Source: Corythucha ciliata
Lineage: Eukaryota > Arthropoda > Insecta > Hemiptera > Tingidae
DNA length: 64,000 nt
Direction of reading: 5' to 3'
Assembly (NCBI GenBank): GCA_038030265.1
Contig: CM075937.1
Coordinates: forward strand, 5,084,001 to 5,148,000
Every line of letters starts with the position of its first letter. Positions within the stretch are counted from its first letter, which is position 1. The notes beneath the pieces were generated by a model that saw only the letters and a program-made list of their open reading frames with translations, was not told the origin of the DNA and did no database searches. Below are positions 1 through 11,899 of this stretch, piece after piece. Position numbers and translations under genes: made by a program.

Positions 1-62
1 CTTTATTTTTTTAACATACAAATAATACAAAGTTTAATGACTTGGTTTTCCACATGACTTTG
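1..62. mobile_element. Terminal fragment of a hAT-type MITE (third copy in window)
   Basis: These bases match the ends of the two complete MITEs at 34527-34871 and 55473-55819, including the terminal inverted repeat that closes with GACTTTG. The rest of the element lies outside the window. The family is assigned to hAT from the 8-bp target duplications of the complete copies. Confidence 0.75.
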
Positions 63-1270
63 TAACTAACACAAAAACTGCTGACAGAATGAAAAGTCTG
101 CTGATAACCCCCTCCACTACCTCGGAGAGTGATGAAGCTCTGCACATGGACGCCATGAGCAAAATGCCAAGTACAAAAGGGTCACTGTACCATAAATACT
201 TGTGGTATTTGGCATTTTGCTTGCGGGTGATGCGTTCATGTTCAAAGTTTCATCACCTAGGTAGTAGAGGAAATTGTCAGCAGACTTTTGTGTTCGAGGG
301 GAAGTACCGGTGTTTTTGAGATTTTTGGTATTGTGACACTTGACATCGTGCTCGTGGTGTTCAAGTGCGGAGTTTCATCAACCTCCAAAGTGGGGGAGGG
401 GGTTGTCACCAGACTTTTTATTTTGTCAGCAGATCAGAGAGTCACTTAAAAATGGATTTAAATTGATGATTCGCCTCTTAAAAGTGCCTGTACGTACTGA
501 CGATTTACTGCAATGGAAATGGCAAAAGCGACCATTCGCGCTCCACATATGACCAAACTGTCTATTAGTGCCTTAAGAATGGCTAAATTTAGGGTTATTC
601 AAGCCCCAAAAATAGCAAACTGGCAATTCACGCTCTAAAAATATGGTCCTCCTAATTTGCGGACCAACAAAATGAATTTTGCGGACTGGCCCATAACTCG
701 CGTTTTAGTGCTCCGACTGGGCTGATTTTCGGTGTTTAGACTCTGCACCCGTGGTAGTACAAGCCATCTAAATTTGGTGACGATCCAGCTTCATAAATCC
801 TCAATTCGCCCAATAAATAAAAATGAATAAATCAGTAACCCTCCCCTTCGTCCCATCATAAATTCCTAAGACAAAGAAACCCCCCATTTCCCCGCCATCA
901 CCAACTTTGCGAATTGAGGACAAAGGAAATTCGGTGGCGTGAGAGTCTGCAACGGTCAGCAGACTGAAAAAAATAATTTTTTTAGTGATTTTTAGGCGCA
1001 ACTGTATTTTTCGCCGAAAAACTGTTATTTCTCAGCTTCTACCTCACGTTTTTCCAAAAGTGATGGCAGTTTCGTAATCTACGGACAATTTTCTACGGCA
1101 TGAACGCAAAATCAATATTCTAAATTGTCATAAACGCCTAAAAACGTAACGTTTTCGTTGCGCTAATACAAAAAAAACCAAGAATTTGACTTCACAAAAC
1201 AACTTACTGTGTCACCGAAAATAGCTGCACACGTTGTCAAACGACATAAAAACTTCTCCGTTTTCCCAGC
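63..1270. other. Gene-free stretch, degenerate repeats
   Basis: No ORF here resembles a protein I recognise. The segment around 540-700 carries repeats of the AAATGGC..AAACTG..ATTCGCGC type seen again at 17.4-18.5 kb, 44.1-44.7 kb and 63.2-63.9 kb. The word GTCAGCAGAC recurs around 275, 425 and 955. Confidence 0.5.
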
Positions 1271-1972
1271 TTTCCAACGGTGTACTCGAAAGTGGAATTA
1301 TCTCCCTCCTTTGACGAGAAAATTCGAAAAGAAGCGAAAAAGTCATACATTTTGGGCTAAAAAAGTGAATAATAACAGGTGCAAAAATTCATTTGTTTGG
1401 CTCTCTTTCTTGAGAAATCCAAGCTCTGGCACAGTAAAAATTAAAATGTATTGCATTTGAAGAATAAACAAATTAATAAAATGGACGAAGAGGTGTGCGA
1501 ATTTAGGGCATCTGCTGGTTTTTTATGGGGGCTGGGCTGGGATCGTCGGAGACCGAAATCACCGTCTTCCTGGAAAATAATTTGTTCCTTCAGCTCAGGG
1601 TCCATTCCGTCAAGAAGACGTGGCAATTCAACTTGTAGGAAATGCAGGTAGCCTTGCCCCGTTCCTTCGAAGAAATGTGAGCCTATTAATCGGTCTCTCC
1701 GACCCATTAAAAACCAGCAGACGCCCTAAATTCGCCCACCTCTTCGTCAATTTTATTAATTTGTATGTTTGTTGTTTATTCTTCAAATGCAATACATTTT
1801 AATTTTTACTGTGCCAGCGCTTGGATTTCTCAAGAAAAAGAGCCAAACAAATGAATTTTCGCACCTGTTATTATTCACTTTTTTGGCCCAAAATGTATGA
1901 ATTTTTCGCTTCTTTTCGAATTTTCTCGTCAAAGGAGGGAGATAATTCCACTTTCGAGTACTCCGTTGGAAA
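1271..1972. mobile_element. Fold-back (long terminal inverted repeat) DNA transposon derivative
   Basis: The left arm starts TTTCCAACGGTGTACTCGAA and its reverse complement ends at 1972 (CCGTTGGAAA). The arms run inward with scattered differences to about 1550 on the left and 1685 on the right, leaving a central loop of roughly 130 bp. About 280 bp on each side is therefore self-complementary. The loop carries a transposase remnant on the minus strand. I see no clear target duplication. Confidence 0.85.
1550..1707 (-). pseudogene. Tc1/mariner-like transposase fragment inside the fold-back element
   Basis: Read on the minus strand, the loop encodes YLHFLQVELPRLLDGMDPEL followed shortly by FQEDGDFG. 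This resembles the FLQ..LP.LL......WFQQDGAPPH block around the second catalytic Asp of mariner/Tc1-type DDE transposases in arthropods. Only this block is present, so it is not a working enzyme. It suggests the fold-back element is an internal deletion product of a mariner-type transposon. The assignment rests on recalled family sequence only. Confidence 0.55.
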
Positions 1973-3487
1973 TATATCAGCGGGTGCAGCTTTGGACCCG
2001 CTCGTTAATTCGTCGCTCGTTCTGCTACGTCACCCACGCTTCTGTCCCCCTGTCATCCTCCAAGTCTCCCCATCCAAGTTCCAAGCCTCTCCCGCGATCG
2101 TAACTTAGTTAAATCTTCGTCGTGTCGTATCTTAGTTAAATCTTTTGAGTCCGTCAAGTCCTGCCCCTTTCTCAGTCACACTCTTTCCGGTTTCCTCTCC
2201 TGTGCTGGACTAACGAGCCACTCTCGTCTTGACTCGTTATAATTTGGTCATCCCTTTTCCCCGTACCGGAGCGTGTTGAATTCTGCTGAACAGCCACTAA
2301 CTCACGTTAAAGTACTCTGACTGGGCTGATTTAACGCGAGTCCGCGGCTAGCGGCGATTGCGGCTGGTCCGCAATATTTTTAGCACCGAAACTTACTATT
2401 TCCCCGAAATTAAGCGACCCTTAACTTGCAATCGCGAGAATCAAGGCCCGAAACTGTCAATTTCGCGTATACACATACAGCCGGGAAATTTTTCGCTCAA
2501 ATAAGGAATCGAACGCGTAAACTCATTCATCACGTTTAAAGCAAGTAAATTTCAAGTTCAAAGCGTAAATCACGCTCCAAAAGACTCAGAAACTTGCGGT
2601 TTCGTTAAAATTAGGACGTAAAACTTACAAAATCCGTGTGTATTCAGCCAGGAAAATTTCAATTTCGCGGATATTCATCCTCATAATGTTGCAATTATGC
2701 GGCTATTCGTAAGAAAGCTTTGGGCACTGTCGCGATTGGCTTGCCCGGGTCCCACTGTCACTAGAAAAGATCCCCGAGATTCTAAATTTCGCGGAAGTAA
2801 ATATGTACCAGAAAATGGCAATTTTGTGAAAATATATTGAAAGTAGCATCATTATTAGACCCGAAACTGCGTACTTCCACAGATTTTTAGCTCAAAGTGC
2901 TGTAATTTCATCGCTGTATTCGTCAGGCTTTGAATGCCATCGCTGCGGTGCCTCGAGAAAAAAAGGCACCGAAATTTGCAATTTCGCGAAGGGTAAAACC
3001 ATAAACTTGCTATTTTCAGGATATTTAGAACCGAGACTTACAATTTCGAAGATATTTAACTCGCTCCGAATTATGTAATTTTGCGGCTATTTGTTCTCAA
3101 TTTTGCCTGCGAATTTAGGTAAAATTGAAAAGTTGTTCATTAATTTTAGCTGTGGATTAGCGATGTTTCTCAATTTTATTGGAGAATTATCAATTTTCAC
3201 AATTTTAGCTGCAAATTGGTGTTTTTTTTACTTTTAGCGTTGAATTTTAGCCGGAAACTGGTCGACTACTCTAGCAACATCCTTGAAAAATTGCCTGTTT
3301 TTATTTTTCTGTGATGAAAAAATTAATAAAATTTAAGTATAAATATTTTAAAAACAAAGGTCCCGGATTCCGGGCCCCCTGAAAAACCCCTCCCCTCACC
3401 TTCACTTGGCGGCTCTGGGGGTGGATCATTTATGGAAATCAAATCCTGTTCACACTCTGGCTTATTGACGTTATTATTTTGTAACAG
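1973..3487. other. Intergenic DNA upstream of UTP18 with degenerate array
   Basis: From about 2380 to 3120 the sequence is a degenerate array of roughly 30-bp units containing ACTTGCAATTTCGCGGATAT or variants. Around 2690-2750 it contains, in reverse orientation, the CGAATAGCC..AAAGC cassette seen at 32.9-34.4 kb. The word CTTAGTTAAATCTT occurs twice at 2105-2145. A pyrimidine-rich block lies at 2020-2260. No promoter motif for UTP18 could be identified. Confidence 0.5.
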
Positions 3488-5244
3488 GCATTCGCGCAAC
3501 GGCAAACGAAAGATGAAAAACTCGGGCCACCCAGGGTTTGAAATCCGCGAAGAACCGGAAAATATGGATGTCGAAGAACTACCAGAACTTGAAAGACTCA
3601 TCGTCTCCGACTCCAAATCATTTGTAGAGAGACTCACCGGACCCGAAGCGTTCGACACGTATGCTGGCGGCGCTGTCGCACGTCCTTCTGTGTGGAAGGT
3701 TTGTCGTAGAAGGAAGAATCTTACCGAAAAATTGGGTTATTTGGCGATCTTTTCAATTTTTTAGGACGAAGACGATGAATCGGGAATCATTCCAAACAAA
3801 GTCAGCCTCTCAGTGTGTGCCTCAGCGGGTGACAGTTACGAGGAGACTCTTAGAACAAGATTTACACAGATTCACGGTGACCCTAAATGGGCCAAACTAG
3901 ATAGAAAGGTGTGTCTCGTTGATGGAAGTTAATTTTAATGTTTTCACACTGTATGAATTTGACAGAAAACCGACGACGATCCTGACATGGCCTTGTTACG
4001 CACCTGTGGAAACATGCTCGAACCCTTAACGCAGTTACCGCGCGGTCAGATTCGTTTCAAACAACTAGCGTCAATCAACAGTGAAACTCGAACCGAAGGC
4101 CCCATCATTAAAACGATCGAATTTCACAAAAAGTCCACAGTGGCCATGGTCGCGGGTTTAAGCGGTGTCGTGTCACTCTTCCAAGGTTAGTCAAAAACAC
4201 GTTCCCTAGGGCTCCCTCAACCTGGGAAGCCTCACTTTAAAAACTGTTTTTAGTCGATGGACGAGGCAATAAAAAACTAGCTTCGATAAAATTCAACGAA
4301 TTTCCGATAAAATGCGCTCATTTCACTACCGACGGTGAACAATTTATCGTTGGGTCGCAGAAACATTCTCATTTTCACGTGTACGACATGATACACGACA
4401 CGACTCTGAAGGTGCACCAGCATCATAATTTGGGGCTAACAAATATGAAGAATTTCGAGGTATTTTTTATTTTTTTAAAAAAGTTCAATCGATTGATTGA
4501 AGGTATCGAATTCGGGTCCAATTTAGATGTCTCCTGACGGGAAATTGATCGCCGTAGCTGGCAGGTTTGGACAAATTCATTTATTGTCGGCAGCCTCCAA
4601 GGAATGGGTTGACACACTGTCAATGAATGGTGAAGTCTTGGCTATGGCTTTCAGCGGTGATGGTTCTAAATTGTATACGCATGGTGAAATGGGAGAGGTA
4701 AGAATGTTGCGAATTTCTATGTGGTCAGTCATTATAACGCCCATCCCTCGCTTCCACCAGCACTCATGTAACTAAAATTTTTTTTCGGCAGGTCTACGTT
4801 TGGGATATGTCACGCAGAACCCTCGGAGGTCGTTTCTGGGACGACGGCTGTCTCCAGGGTGTCTCGCTCGCCGTCTCACCCTGCGACACCTACCTAGCCA
4901 CCGGGTCGTCATCGGGTGTTGTCAACGTTTACGACCAGTCGAGAATAACATCGTCACTGAGGCCGACGCCTTTGAAGGCCGTCATGAATTTGACAACGTC
5001 GGCGACGAAAATCAAATTCAATCACTCGTCACAGTTGCTCGCCATAACGTCCGAAGACAAAGAGAACGCCGTAAAACTGATACATTTACCGTCGCTGACT
5101 GCCTACAGTAATTTTCCGGCGTTGAACTCCGACTTAAAGCGTATTCAATGCGTGGATTTTTCACCTTCGTCCGGTTATTTGGCGCTCGGAAATCAAAATA
5201 AAACAGCGATGCTGTTCCGATTGAATCACTTCGGCAATTATTAG
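3488..5244 (+). CDS. UTP18: U3 snoRNA-associated protein 18 (WD40, small-subunit processome)
   Basis: UTP18 is a WD40-repeat component of the UtpB module of the nucleolar small-subunit processome, needed for 18S rRNA maturation. Exons: 3488-3698, 3765-3908, 3966-4185, 4254-4459, 4527-4697 and 4792-5244; all borders are GT..AG and phases agree. From the first ATG at 3513 the product is 459 residues. Family hallmarks are an acidic N-terminal part, MVAGLSGVVSLFQ, MSPDGKLIAVAGRFGQIHLL, the stretch GVVNVYDQS, TPLKAVMNLTTSATKI, and the C-terminal end DFSPSSGYLALGNQNKTAM then FRLNHFGNY. The first exon is preceded by an acceptor-like TTTTGTAACAG at 3487, so a 5' exon may lie upstream and the start is uncertain. 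Introns are mostly about 55-95 bp, in contrast to the long introns of the neighbouring genes. Confidence 0.92.
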
Positions 5245-5429
5245 TGGCCTCGAACGTCGATCTCCTTATCTGGTATGTTTCACTATTTTTTAAAATAATA
5301 ATATAATCATTATTTGTTGAATACTGCGTTAAGAGTTAGAGAATAGGGGAGCAGGGTGTAAGTAGTGGAAGATGGAGGGGGGGGGCATGGCCACTGGTCT
5401 AGCCGGCCACTACTGAGGACACTGCGGCT

Positions 5430-5961
5430 GAGCAGCTCTGTAAGCGGCTAAGTCGTGTCCTATTCGCCATATTACGGCCTATTTCATTCGCTGCTACCAT
5501 ATGGAATCCTCCTTTGGAGTAATTCCAGTAACGCGAAGGAGGTGTTCGTACTTCAAAAGAAGGCTTTAAGAATTGTTGCCGGTGTCGGTCCCTCACATCA
5601 TTGTACCCCCTTATTCGGGTCTCTGGTTATATCACATTCCCTTCCTTGTATGTGTTGGAAAGTCTTTGCTTTGCCCACTCAAGGGCTCCTCACATGGAAT
5701 CGGTGGGCGAGAAACCTGGCCTTAATTTGCGAGACCAAAATAAAGTAGCATTGCCATTTTATCGTTTGGGTAAGACAAGGGACAGTTATTTGTATCTTCC
5801 CTTTGAATTGTATAACCATCTGCCCATGAATGTAAAAGGTTGTCAAAACTAAGTTGATGGAGATGAATTTGTACAGAATAGAGGACTTCTTTGCCTCGCC
5901 ATTTTAAATTGATGTACGATACGACGACCTCATGTCTAATAACGACCAACAGGAGAAATAA

Positions 5962-5992
<31 letters not shown>
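5430..5992 (+). mobile_element. Degenerate 3' end of a non-LTR retrotransposon (LINE)
   Basis: Two overlapping reading frames give the C-terminal part of a LINE ORF2, after the polymerase domain: GILLWSNSSNAKEVFVLQKK, ALRIVAG, then after a frameshift near 5600 SLYVLESLCFAHSRA and KTRDSYLYLPFELYNHLP. It lacks the catalytic domain. It ends in AATAAATTATTATT.. at about 5956-5992, an ATT microsatellite tail like those of the LINE remnants at 13.9 kb and 58.0 kb. It corresponds in position and sequence to the fragment ending at 13909. Confidence 0.8.
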
Positions 5993-5993
<1 letters not shown>

Positions 5994-8480
5994 GACCAAC
6001 CGCGCAGGTAGGCTGACGAGGCCCATACGGCCGCGCTCTCTTCAAAATTTCAAAATTTTGGGTGCAAATATCAACAAAACTTGATATTTCTAGGAACAAT
6101 TTTTGCAAAATTGAAAGTTTCGGGTCCTATATTTCGTGCTAAATTTCAAGTTTAAGGACCTTTTTTTAGTTTTTTAGGTCGGCTAGCCGGCCCCGACTGC
6201 GCCCGTACCCTGACGAGTAGCCGTCACTATTAGAGATAAATATTTATGAGTTGGCCAATTCGTGTCCTAATTTGAGCAAATTTACAAGTTTTCTGGAGAA
6301 ACCTATACACGAAATTTGTAAGCTCCGTGTGTTTATTCAAGTGAAATTGCAAATTCAGGGCCTTAGTTCAAACGAAATCGATGGTAATCCTGTTCCCCCC
6401 CCCCCCGCCACCGTGGTCATTATCCGACCGCGTTCATTGTTGAGACGAATACGCTGGAGGTCTCAGGGGAATGAGAAAAGCTGCTAACCTTTCTGTCTAG
6501 CTACGCCTACGAGCTTAGGCAAATTAATGTCGGCCAAATTGTGCCGCAATTTTCCAGGCTGAATAGTCGTGGAAATACAAATGCCAGACTAAAGGTCCAT
6601 GACTAAAGGTCAGATCTTGCAAAATTTGCAAGATTTGGAGATAAGTTGTCGTGGAGTTGCAGGTTGCCGGGCAGAATGGCCGCGCAATCAATTGTTAGCC
6701 GTGGCGGGGGGGGGGGGGGTACAACTACTTCGCGTATTGTTATTAAAAACATCAATTAGCTACCGAACTCAACTGTTCGGTCAAGAAACTGCTACAAATC
6801 TCTTCCCCTCTGCCAGTTTTTACATTTTAGTAGGTACTTTTTTTTATTTCTTTCTATTCGTGCCGATCTTGTCCTACGTAGTAAAACATGTTAATGGAAT
6901 TGATTGGGAAAAATCTGTTGATCGCGTATTGTTCCTGTTTTATCCGTTGAAAAATCGCTCAACGCGCGCGAGCCATGTCCCACGCTTTATTCCCCGCTTC
7001 GTATGAGCATTTAACAGCGCGGGAAAGGTGGACACATCTAAGCGTGAACTGCGTGGCATAAACGGTGCATACGAGCCCGGTGGGGTACGGCCTCCGACAA
7101 AAGGCCCTGAAACTTTGCTGATTCGCAATTTCTAGAACGCAATCTCTGGATTGGCTACTTCGCGGTTAAAGTTGACAATAAGCCCTAATTCGCGGTTTAC
7201 GGACTCAGTTTCCCGGCTAAAATTGAGAAAAAGCTCTACTAGGCTGTTCTGGAGTAAAATTCAGAAAATTTGCATAGGTATTTGCGGTTTCTAAAAAAGG
7301 CCCCGAAACTTTCAATGCTGCTAAAATTGCTGCAAAAGTAACCTTGAATTAGCGATTTTGCCTCAATTTTGATCTTGAAATTTTCTATCCATTGAAAATC
7401 ATTATTTTGTGGGTTTGGCCATTTCAGAATACACCAATTTCATCATGTCTTGAACAAAAGTGTTTCAATTGAAAAAAAAAAAACTATGTAGCTCCTGAAC
7501 GATTATTTTTTTTCCAAGCCCCCCCCCCCCTTACGGGTCGGGGCCCCTAGGCGGTCGCCTATCCTACCTATCCCTAAAAACTAAAAACGGCCCTGTTCAA
7601 CCGGCTAAACCCCTTGACTCATTCCAATCCAAAATCTTTACGTCTCTTCATGGCATACGCCTACGAAATCCTTTGGTGTGAGGGGGGGGGGGTCATCTCT
7701 CATCTGCCAAGAGCACCCTGCTCCGGGCATCACGCTAAGCCTCTGCTGGGTGAATGTTGCAGGAGTAACAAGAATCACGATACTTCGAGATTAATGCAAC
7801 TTCGGCTTGAACGACGCGACGCCTTAGATGTTCAATCAGGGACGGGCACCTTTTTTTTGTCATTTCTTTTTCGAACATGATTGGTGGATTCTTGGATGAC
7901 ACATATGATTTGATAGACCGGCGGGGGCGGGATTTCCACAACAACGTTCGTTGCCATTTTGAAAACGTGCCCGTCCTTGATAGAAAAGTCTGATCCCATT
8001 ATTTTGAGGGTATAACAAACAATTATTCATTTATTTTCCGTGTAATTTTTGTTTACTTTTTATTTTTATACGAATTATTCATCTTTGATTGGTTGAAATA
8101 AATGTACAAAAGCAAAATTCATTTGGTCCTTTCAATGTCAGCGTGGTGACTTTTTCACGCAAGATCTCGCAATAAGTTTCTGTGCACCGTACGCAGTACA
8201 TTGGTCACAATGTGTTGGGGTTGTGTTGGTAGCTTCATAGCTTGTGTGAAAACTTAAACTCCCATCATTTTGACATCTCAGCTATGCCCAACAATCAGCA
8301 TGCTCAAGCTCGTTATTGCAGCAGTTTTAAGAACAAAAAAATTAATGTTTATATTGGTAATTATTGATACTAAAAATTAATAGAAGCCTAAACCCTAAAA
8401 ATAAAAAATCATCAAATAAATATGATGAGATTATACTAAAAAAAAAAAAAAAGAGAAAGTCTTTTAAAGGGCAATTATGG
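5993..8480. other. Intergenic DNA, repeats only
   Basis: Around 6178-6240 is one copy of the AGCCGGCCCCGACTGCGC..GAGTAGCC cassette that recurs at 32.9-34.4 kb. Degenerate short repeats with cores such as ATTCGC continue at 7120-7480. G or C homopolymers of 8 or more occur near 6400, 6705, 7520 and 7685. GGGACGGGCAC near 7837 and its complement GTGCCCGTCC near 7966 bracket a possible 140-bp inverted-repeat element. No gene is recognised. Confidence 0.5.
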
Positions 8481-8483
8481 CGA

Positions 8484-8781
8484 TCAGTTATCGTAAGTCC
8501 CCAAAAATGAGTTGCACCTGGGGCAGTAGTGGTTTGTTCTCTGACAGGCGTCACAGCAGTAGGGTATCCAGAAGCACGGACACACTCTGTGAAGAGTGAG
8601 TCGAAATGAGTTAAGTTCGAAAACACTTTTGATTATTATGATTTTTTTACTCACAGAATAAGAAGGACTAATGCCACCACGTGAGTTTTAAGAGAGCTCT
8701 CGTGCTTTACCTTGGTATGAATGTTCATGTTGCATTGTGGGCAGACGGTTGCCTGTGAGTGAGCTCCGAAAGACATGATTT
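8484..8781 (-). CDS. LITAF-domain protein, last two exons (paralogue 2)
   Basis: Two minus-strand exons, 8655-8781 and 8484-8586 (stop at 8484), encode a LITAF zinc-binding domain, the signature of LPS-induced TNF-alpha factor-like endolysosomal membrane proteins. Seen in order: CPQC knuckle, MNIHTKVKHESSLKTHVVAL, a hydrophobic stretch LVLLIL, then PCFWIPYCCDACQRTNHYCP and RCNSFLGTY before the stop. Exon 2 has a CACAG acceptor and GTGAGT donor; exon 3 has a CACAG acceptor. The intron phases, and the 103-nt length of the last exon, are identical to those of the plus-strand paralogue at 20.6-29.4 kb. The first, probably Pro-rich exon should lie above 8781 on the minus strand but was not found, so this is partial. 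The domain inserts monotopically into the cytosolic face of membranes in known members. Confidence 0.87.
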
Positions 8782-11269
8782 CTGTGGAAATTCCAGAAAA
8801 AAAAGGAAATTGTATACCTTAACAAGAAATGTATTCGTGTTCCTCGTATTGAGCACAACATCGAAACATTTTGAGACCTACGGGGATTGTAATGAGAGGT
8901 GTAATATTCCCGTGAAGGCAGCAATTTGTCACTGGGAATTTTCTTTTCTTATTCATAGCGTTAAAGTATTAAAGGAGGTAATGAACGGTACGATAAGATA
9001 GAAGGGAAGTGAAATATCCTAATTCAAACAAACATTACGTATCTCACGTATCAGTGGAAAGAAGTGAAAATTGCTCACGACGTTATAGCGAGAAACGTCA
9101 GTAGTGACATAAAATGCGAATGCACCATAACAGAGCTTAGAAGATTGAGGCGTTATTGTGATGCATCGCCTGCCTGTGGAGGAAGCCGCTTAGGTACAGC
9201 AATGTTTTGGAAAACTTACAAATTATGGAGTCGGTCGAGGTGGAGGGGGGGAAAATAGGGGTTGAAATGGTCAAAAAATCACTACGATTCACCAGTTGAT
9301 TCTAGAAGCATCATATTCAGTACGAATACTCCATGTTAGAGTAGCCTTTGATTCTCATTTTAATTTTTTTGCATTGTCTACTGGACTAAATCAAGTGCAA
9401 TGGGGACAATTTATATTTTTAGCCCACTTTCTACACTCAAGAAAATCGATTTTTATTGCCCTAGCGTGACGTGACAGCCAAACAGGGGCCGGAGAAACCC
9501 TAAAAAATATACTCTTTTTTTTGTGTGTGACCCTACTCAGCGGTGAATACGCCTTAAGTGCTCATCGATGGTCCAGAAAGTGACAACAAGAGTTTGTAGC
9601 GTTGAGAGGGGGGGGGGGGTTTGTTCATACCTGATGAACTCGGTAAATCTGTAAAAACTACGGGGGAAAAACAGTTTCAAACTCACAAAATGCAATGTGA
9701 GTTGTATGTTGTGGTTGGAAAAAAGAGCGTTGTAATTTTAGAACGGGGGTTTGGACAAATCGATTCTACTTTTCCCTCATAAGTGGCTGTCAAAAAAACT
9801 GGAACTTCTCCTTGTTCAGGGCATGTGTTTACCCTCTATATTCGTTATTGATTACGCAAGTAATTTGTGGCGCATTTTGTATAAATATTGAAGGGGGGGG
9901 GGCAGTAGAACACAAGATGGATACGAAAATTGAAGCCCATTGGTTGTTTGACCTTCACAAAAAAGTGAGAGAAAATTGTGTTTTTTTTTTTGTTTTTTTT
10001 GTTCTCTTTAATCTGTGGTGTCCATAGAGCTCGCGAAGGTTGCACTAATGATTTTTAAGAGAAGGAAAAAGCGAAAGAGAAAGAAACATAGTCGTGGTTG
10101 TGGAATTCTTAAAACGATCTACTGCTTATTCCACCTCTCCCACCCAGCTGAAAATGTTACTTCATAGTAAAAATGAATGTTCTGAGTTCTGATGGGACCT
10201 TGGGGAATCAAAATTACGAGAGCCGCATTTTTTGGGAACATTCCCACCAAACCGGACCAACATTTCCTAATTTTGATAACCCCCCCCCCTCCCCGGCCTC
10301 AAATTTGGGACAATGACACCCCACCCCCGCCTAAAAATTTAAATTTCGAACGGTTAAAAATAGTTTTTGTCTTGTTAAGCGCAATAACTCACCTGAATCG
10401 CTGCTCTTCCTCGCGAAAGACAAAATAAGTCGAGGGAGAATTATTAAAAGTCGTTAGCGGAGCCCGGTATTTTCCTGAGACTGAGCCTCACTTTTCAATA
10501 ATGTTGGCTTAAAAACGTTCAAAGTGGAACACTATAAAAAATAACTGCGAGCAACTCGTTAGTCGTTGGTGTTGGTGAAGCGCTTTGTTTAGTCTGAACG
10601 TTGTGAACCAAGCTCCCAAAGATTGAAAACACCTCTTCCCACCTCTTTTTTATTATTTTTTTTTTTCTCCACGAATCTCTCAGTCTGCGTTCTCCTGCTA
10701 TCTAAAGCGATGACTAAGAGTTTGAAAGGACGAGGTCGGGGGTGGAGGAGATGCTATGATTGTCAGCAAGTGGTTTTTTACTAGCGGTTATTGTCATATA
10801 AAATCATGAATTAAAAAAAATCGCGATTTCAGAAGTACATCTTACTAAAGCACGGTCATACATCTTACTAAAACACGGTCAGTCATTGTGTTCAGTAAAT
10901 GGAAAAATTTCATCCTGATAGGCCGGAAACAGATTATTTTACCATGAAAAACGGTCAAAAATAAGAATGAAATTGGAAGCCCGGCCAGTTCTTCAAATAA
11001 TGAGAGAAAAAAAATCATAAATGTGGTTTTTTTGGCCCCAATTCTTTCACGAGATGTCCATACGGTAGCGAGGCCCTCACGCCTCAGGATTTGCATGTCA
11101 CACGCGCGCACATTTATATTTTGCGCGTCAGAAATGAATCACCGGAGGAAGGCAAGCGTCATATGTTACTGACTTTGATGACATTACAGATTACAGTAAA
11201 CAGAGCTAGACAAATATTTTGAATTACATACCTGTGTTATTTAAATAAGCTGATTCAACTCTGATTCTG
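8782..11269. other. Intergenic stretch, possibly the intron upstream of LITAF paralogue 2
   Basis: No recognisable exon. At 9064-9180 is a degraded copy of the MITE family seen at 52947-53080 (shared words TAGCGAGAAACGTCAG and ACCATAAC). G-runs occur near 9608 and 9893. At about 10836-10881 a 24-bp unit containing ATCTTACTAAA.CACGGTCA occurs twice in tandem. The remaining sequence is unique or AT-rich. Confidence 0.5.
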
Positions 11270-11650
11270 GCTCACTAAAACTCCAATTTCGCTGGTTTCA
11301 CTGCACAAAAACACGCGGGTATTGCTCACTAGAAAACCATTTCGGCGATTTCTGACTGCGACTCACTAAAACACCAGTCTGGCTCACTGAAAATAAGATG
11401 CTCACTAAGAATACTCAATTTCGTGGATTTAGCCGGTCCAAAATTCATTTTCGCAGATAGGGCTCGCTAAAAACATTTTCGTAAGTTTAAAAATCGCTTA
11501 AGAAAAAAAAATTGAAAAAATCATTTTATCGGTCTGGGGTGAATAAAATACCATTATCGCGAATTTTTCTTGCAGAAAACCAATTTCGCGAGGTTTTCTC
11601 ATTTGGAACTAAATTTCACGATTCGGCTCAGTAAAACGCCTATTTTGTTG
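11270..11650. repeat. Degenerate about 30-bp array, CCAATTTCGCG type (family A)
   Basis: Repeated imperfect units of the form GGCTCACTAAAAACCAATTTCGCGG plus spacer, seen at least ten times with many substitutions. The same family occurs at 13980-14300, 32040-32600 and 61480-61800, and in reverse complement at 40500-41400, 46420-46620 and 48360-49150. Confidence 0.7.
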
Positions 11651-11899
11651 GCCAACCAGGCCCGGCTAACCCCCTGTTTGGCTAATCTTGTCCCGCGTCC
11701 CGGGCAAGGTCATCCCGGGACTGAATTTGTTCCAGGTTCAGCTCTACATTTCTTTTTTAAAAATTGACATTGGGTATACAGGGTGTAATGGAAATAAACG
11801 GCATAAATGAAATGGGTGATTCTAGGCCTTATTTGCAGCCAAAATGACCCTTTGGTCCATAAATATACACAGTTCGAAATTTATCTTATCTAGATGTTG

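Noticed and set aside
3323..3658. 111-codon open frame on the minus strand
   Set aside because: It is antisense to UTP18 exon 1 and its low-complexity Ser-rich translation matches no family.
5942..6000. ACGACCAAC repeated on both sides of the ATT tail as a target duplication
   Set aside because: The left copy lies inside the LINE 3' region rather than at its 5' end, so it cannot be the duplication of that insertion.
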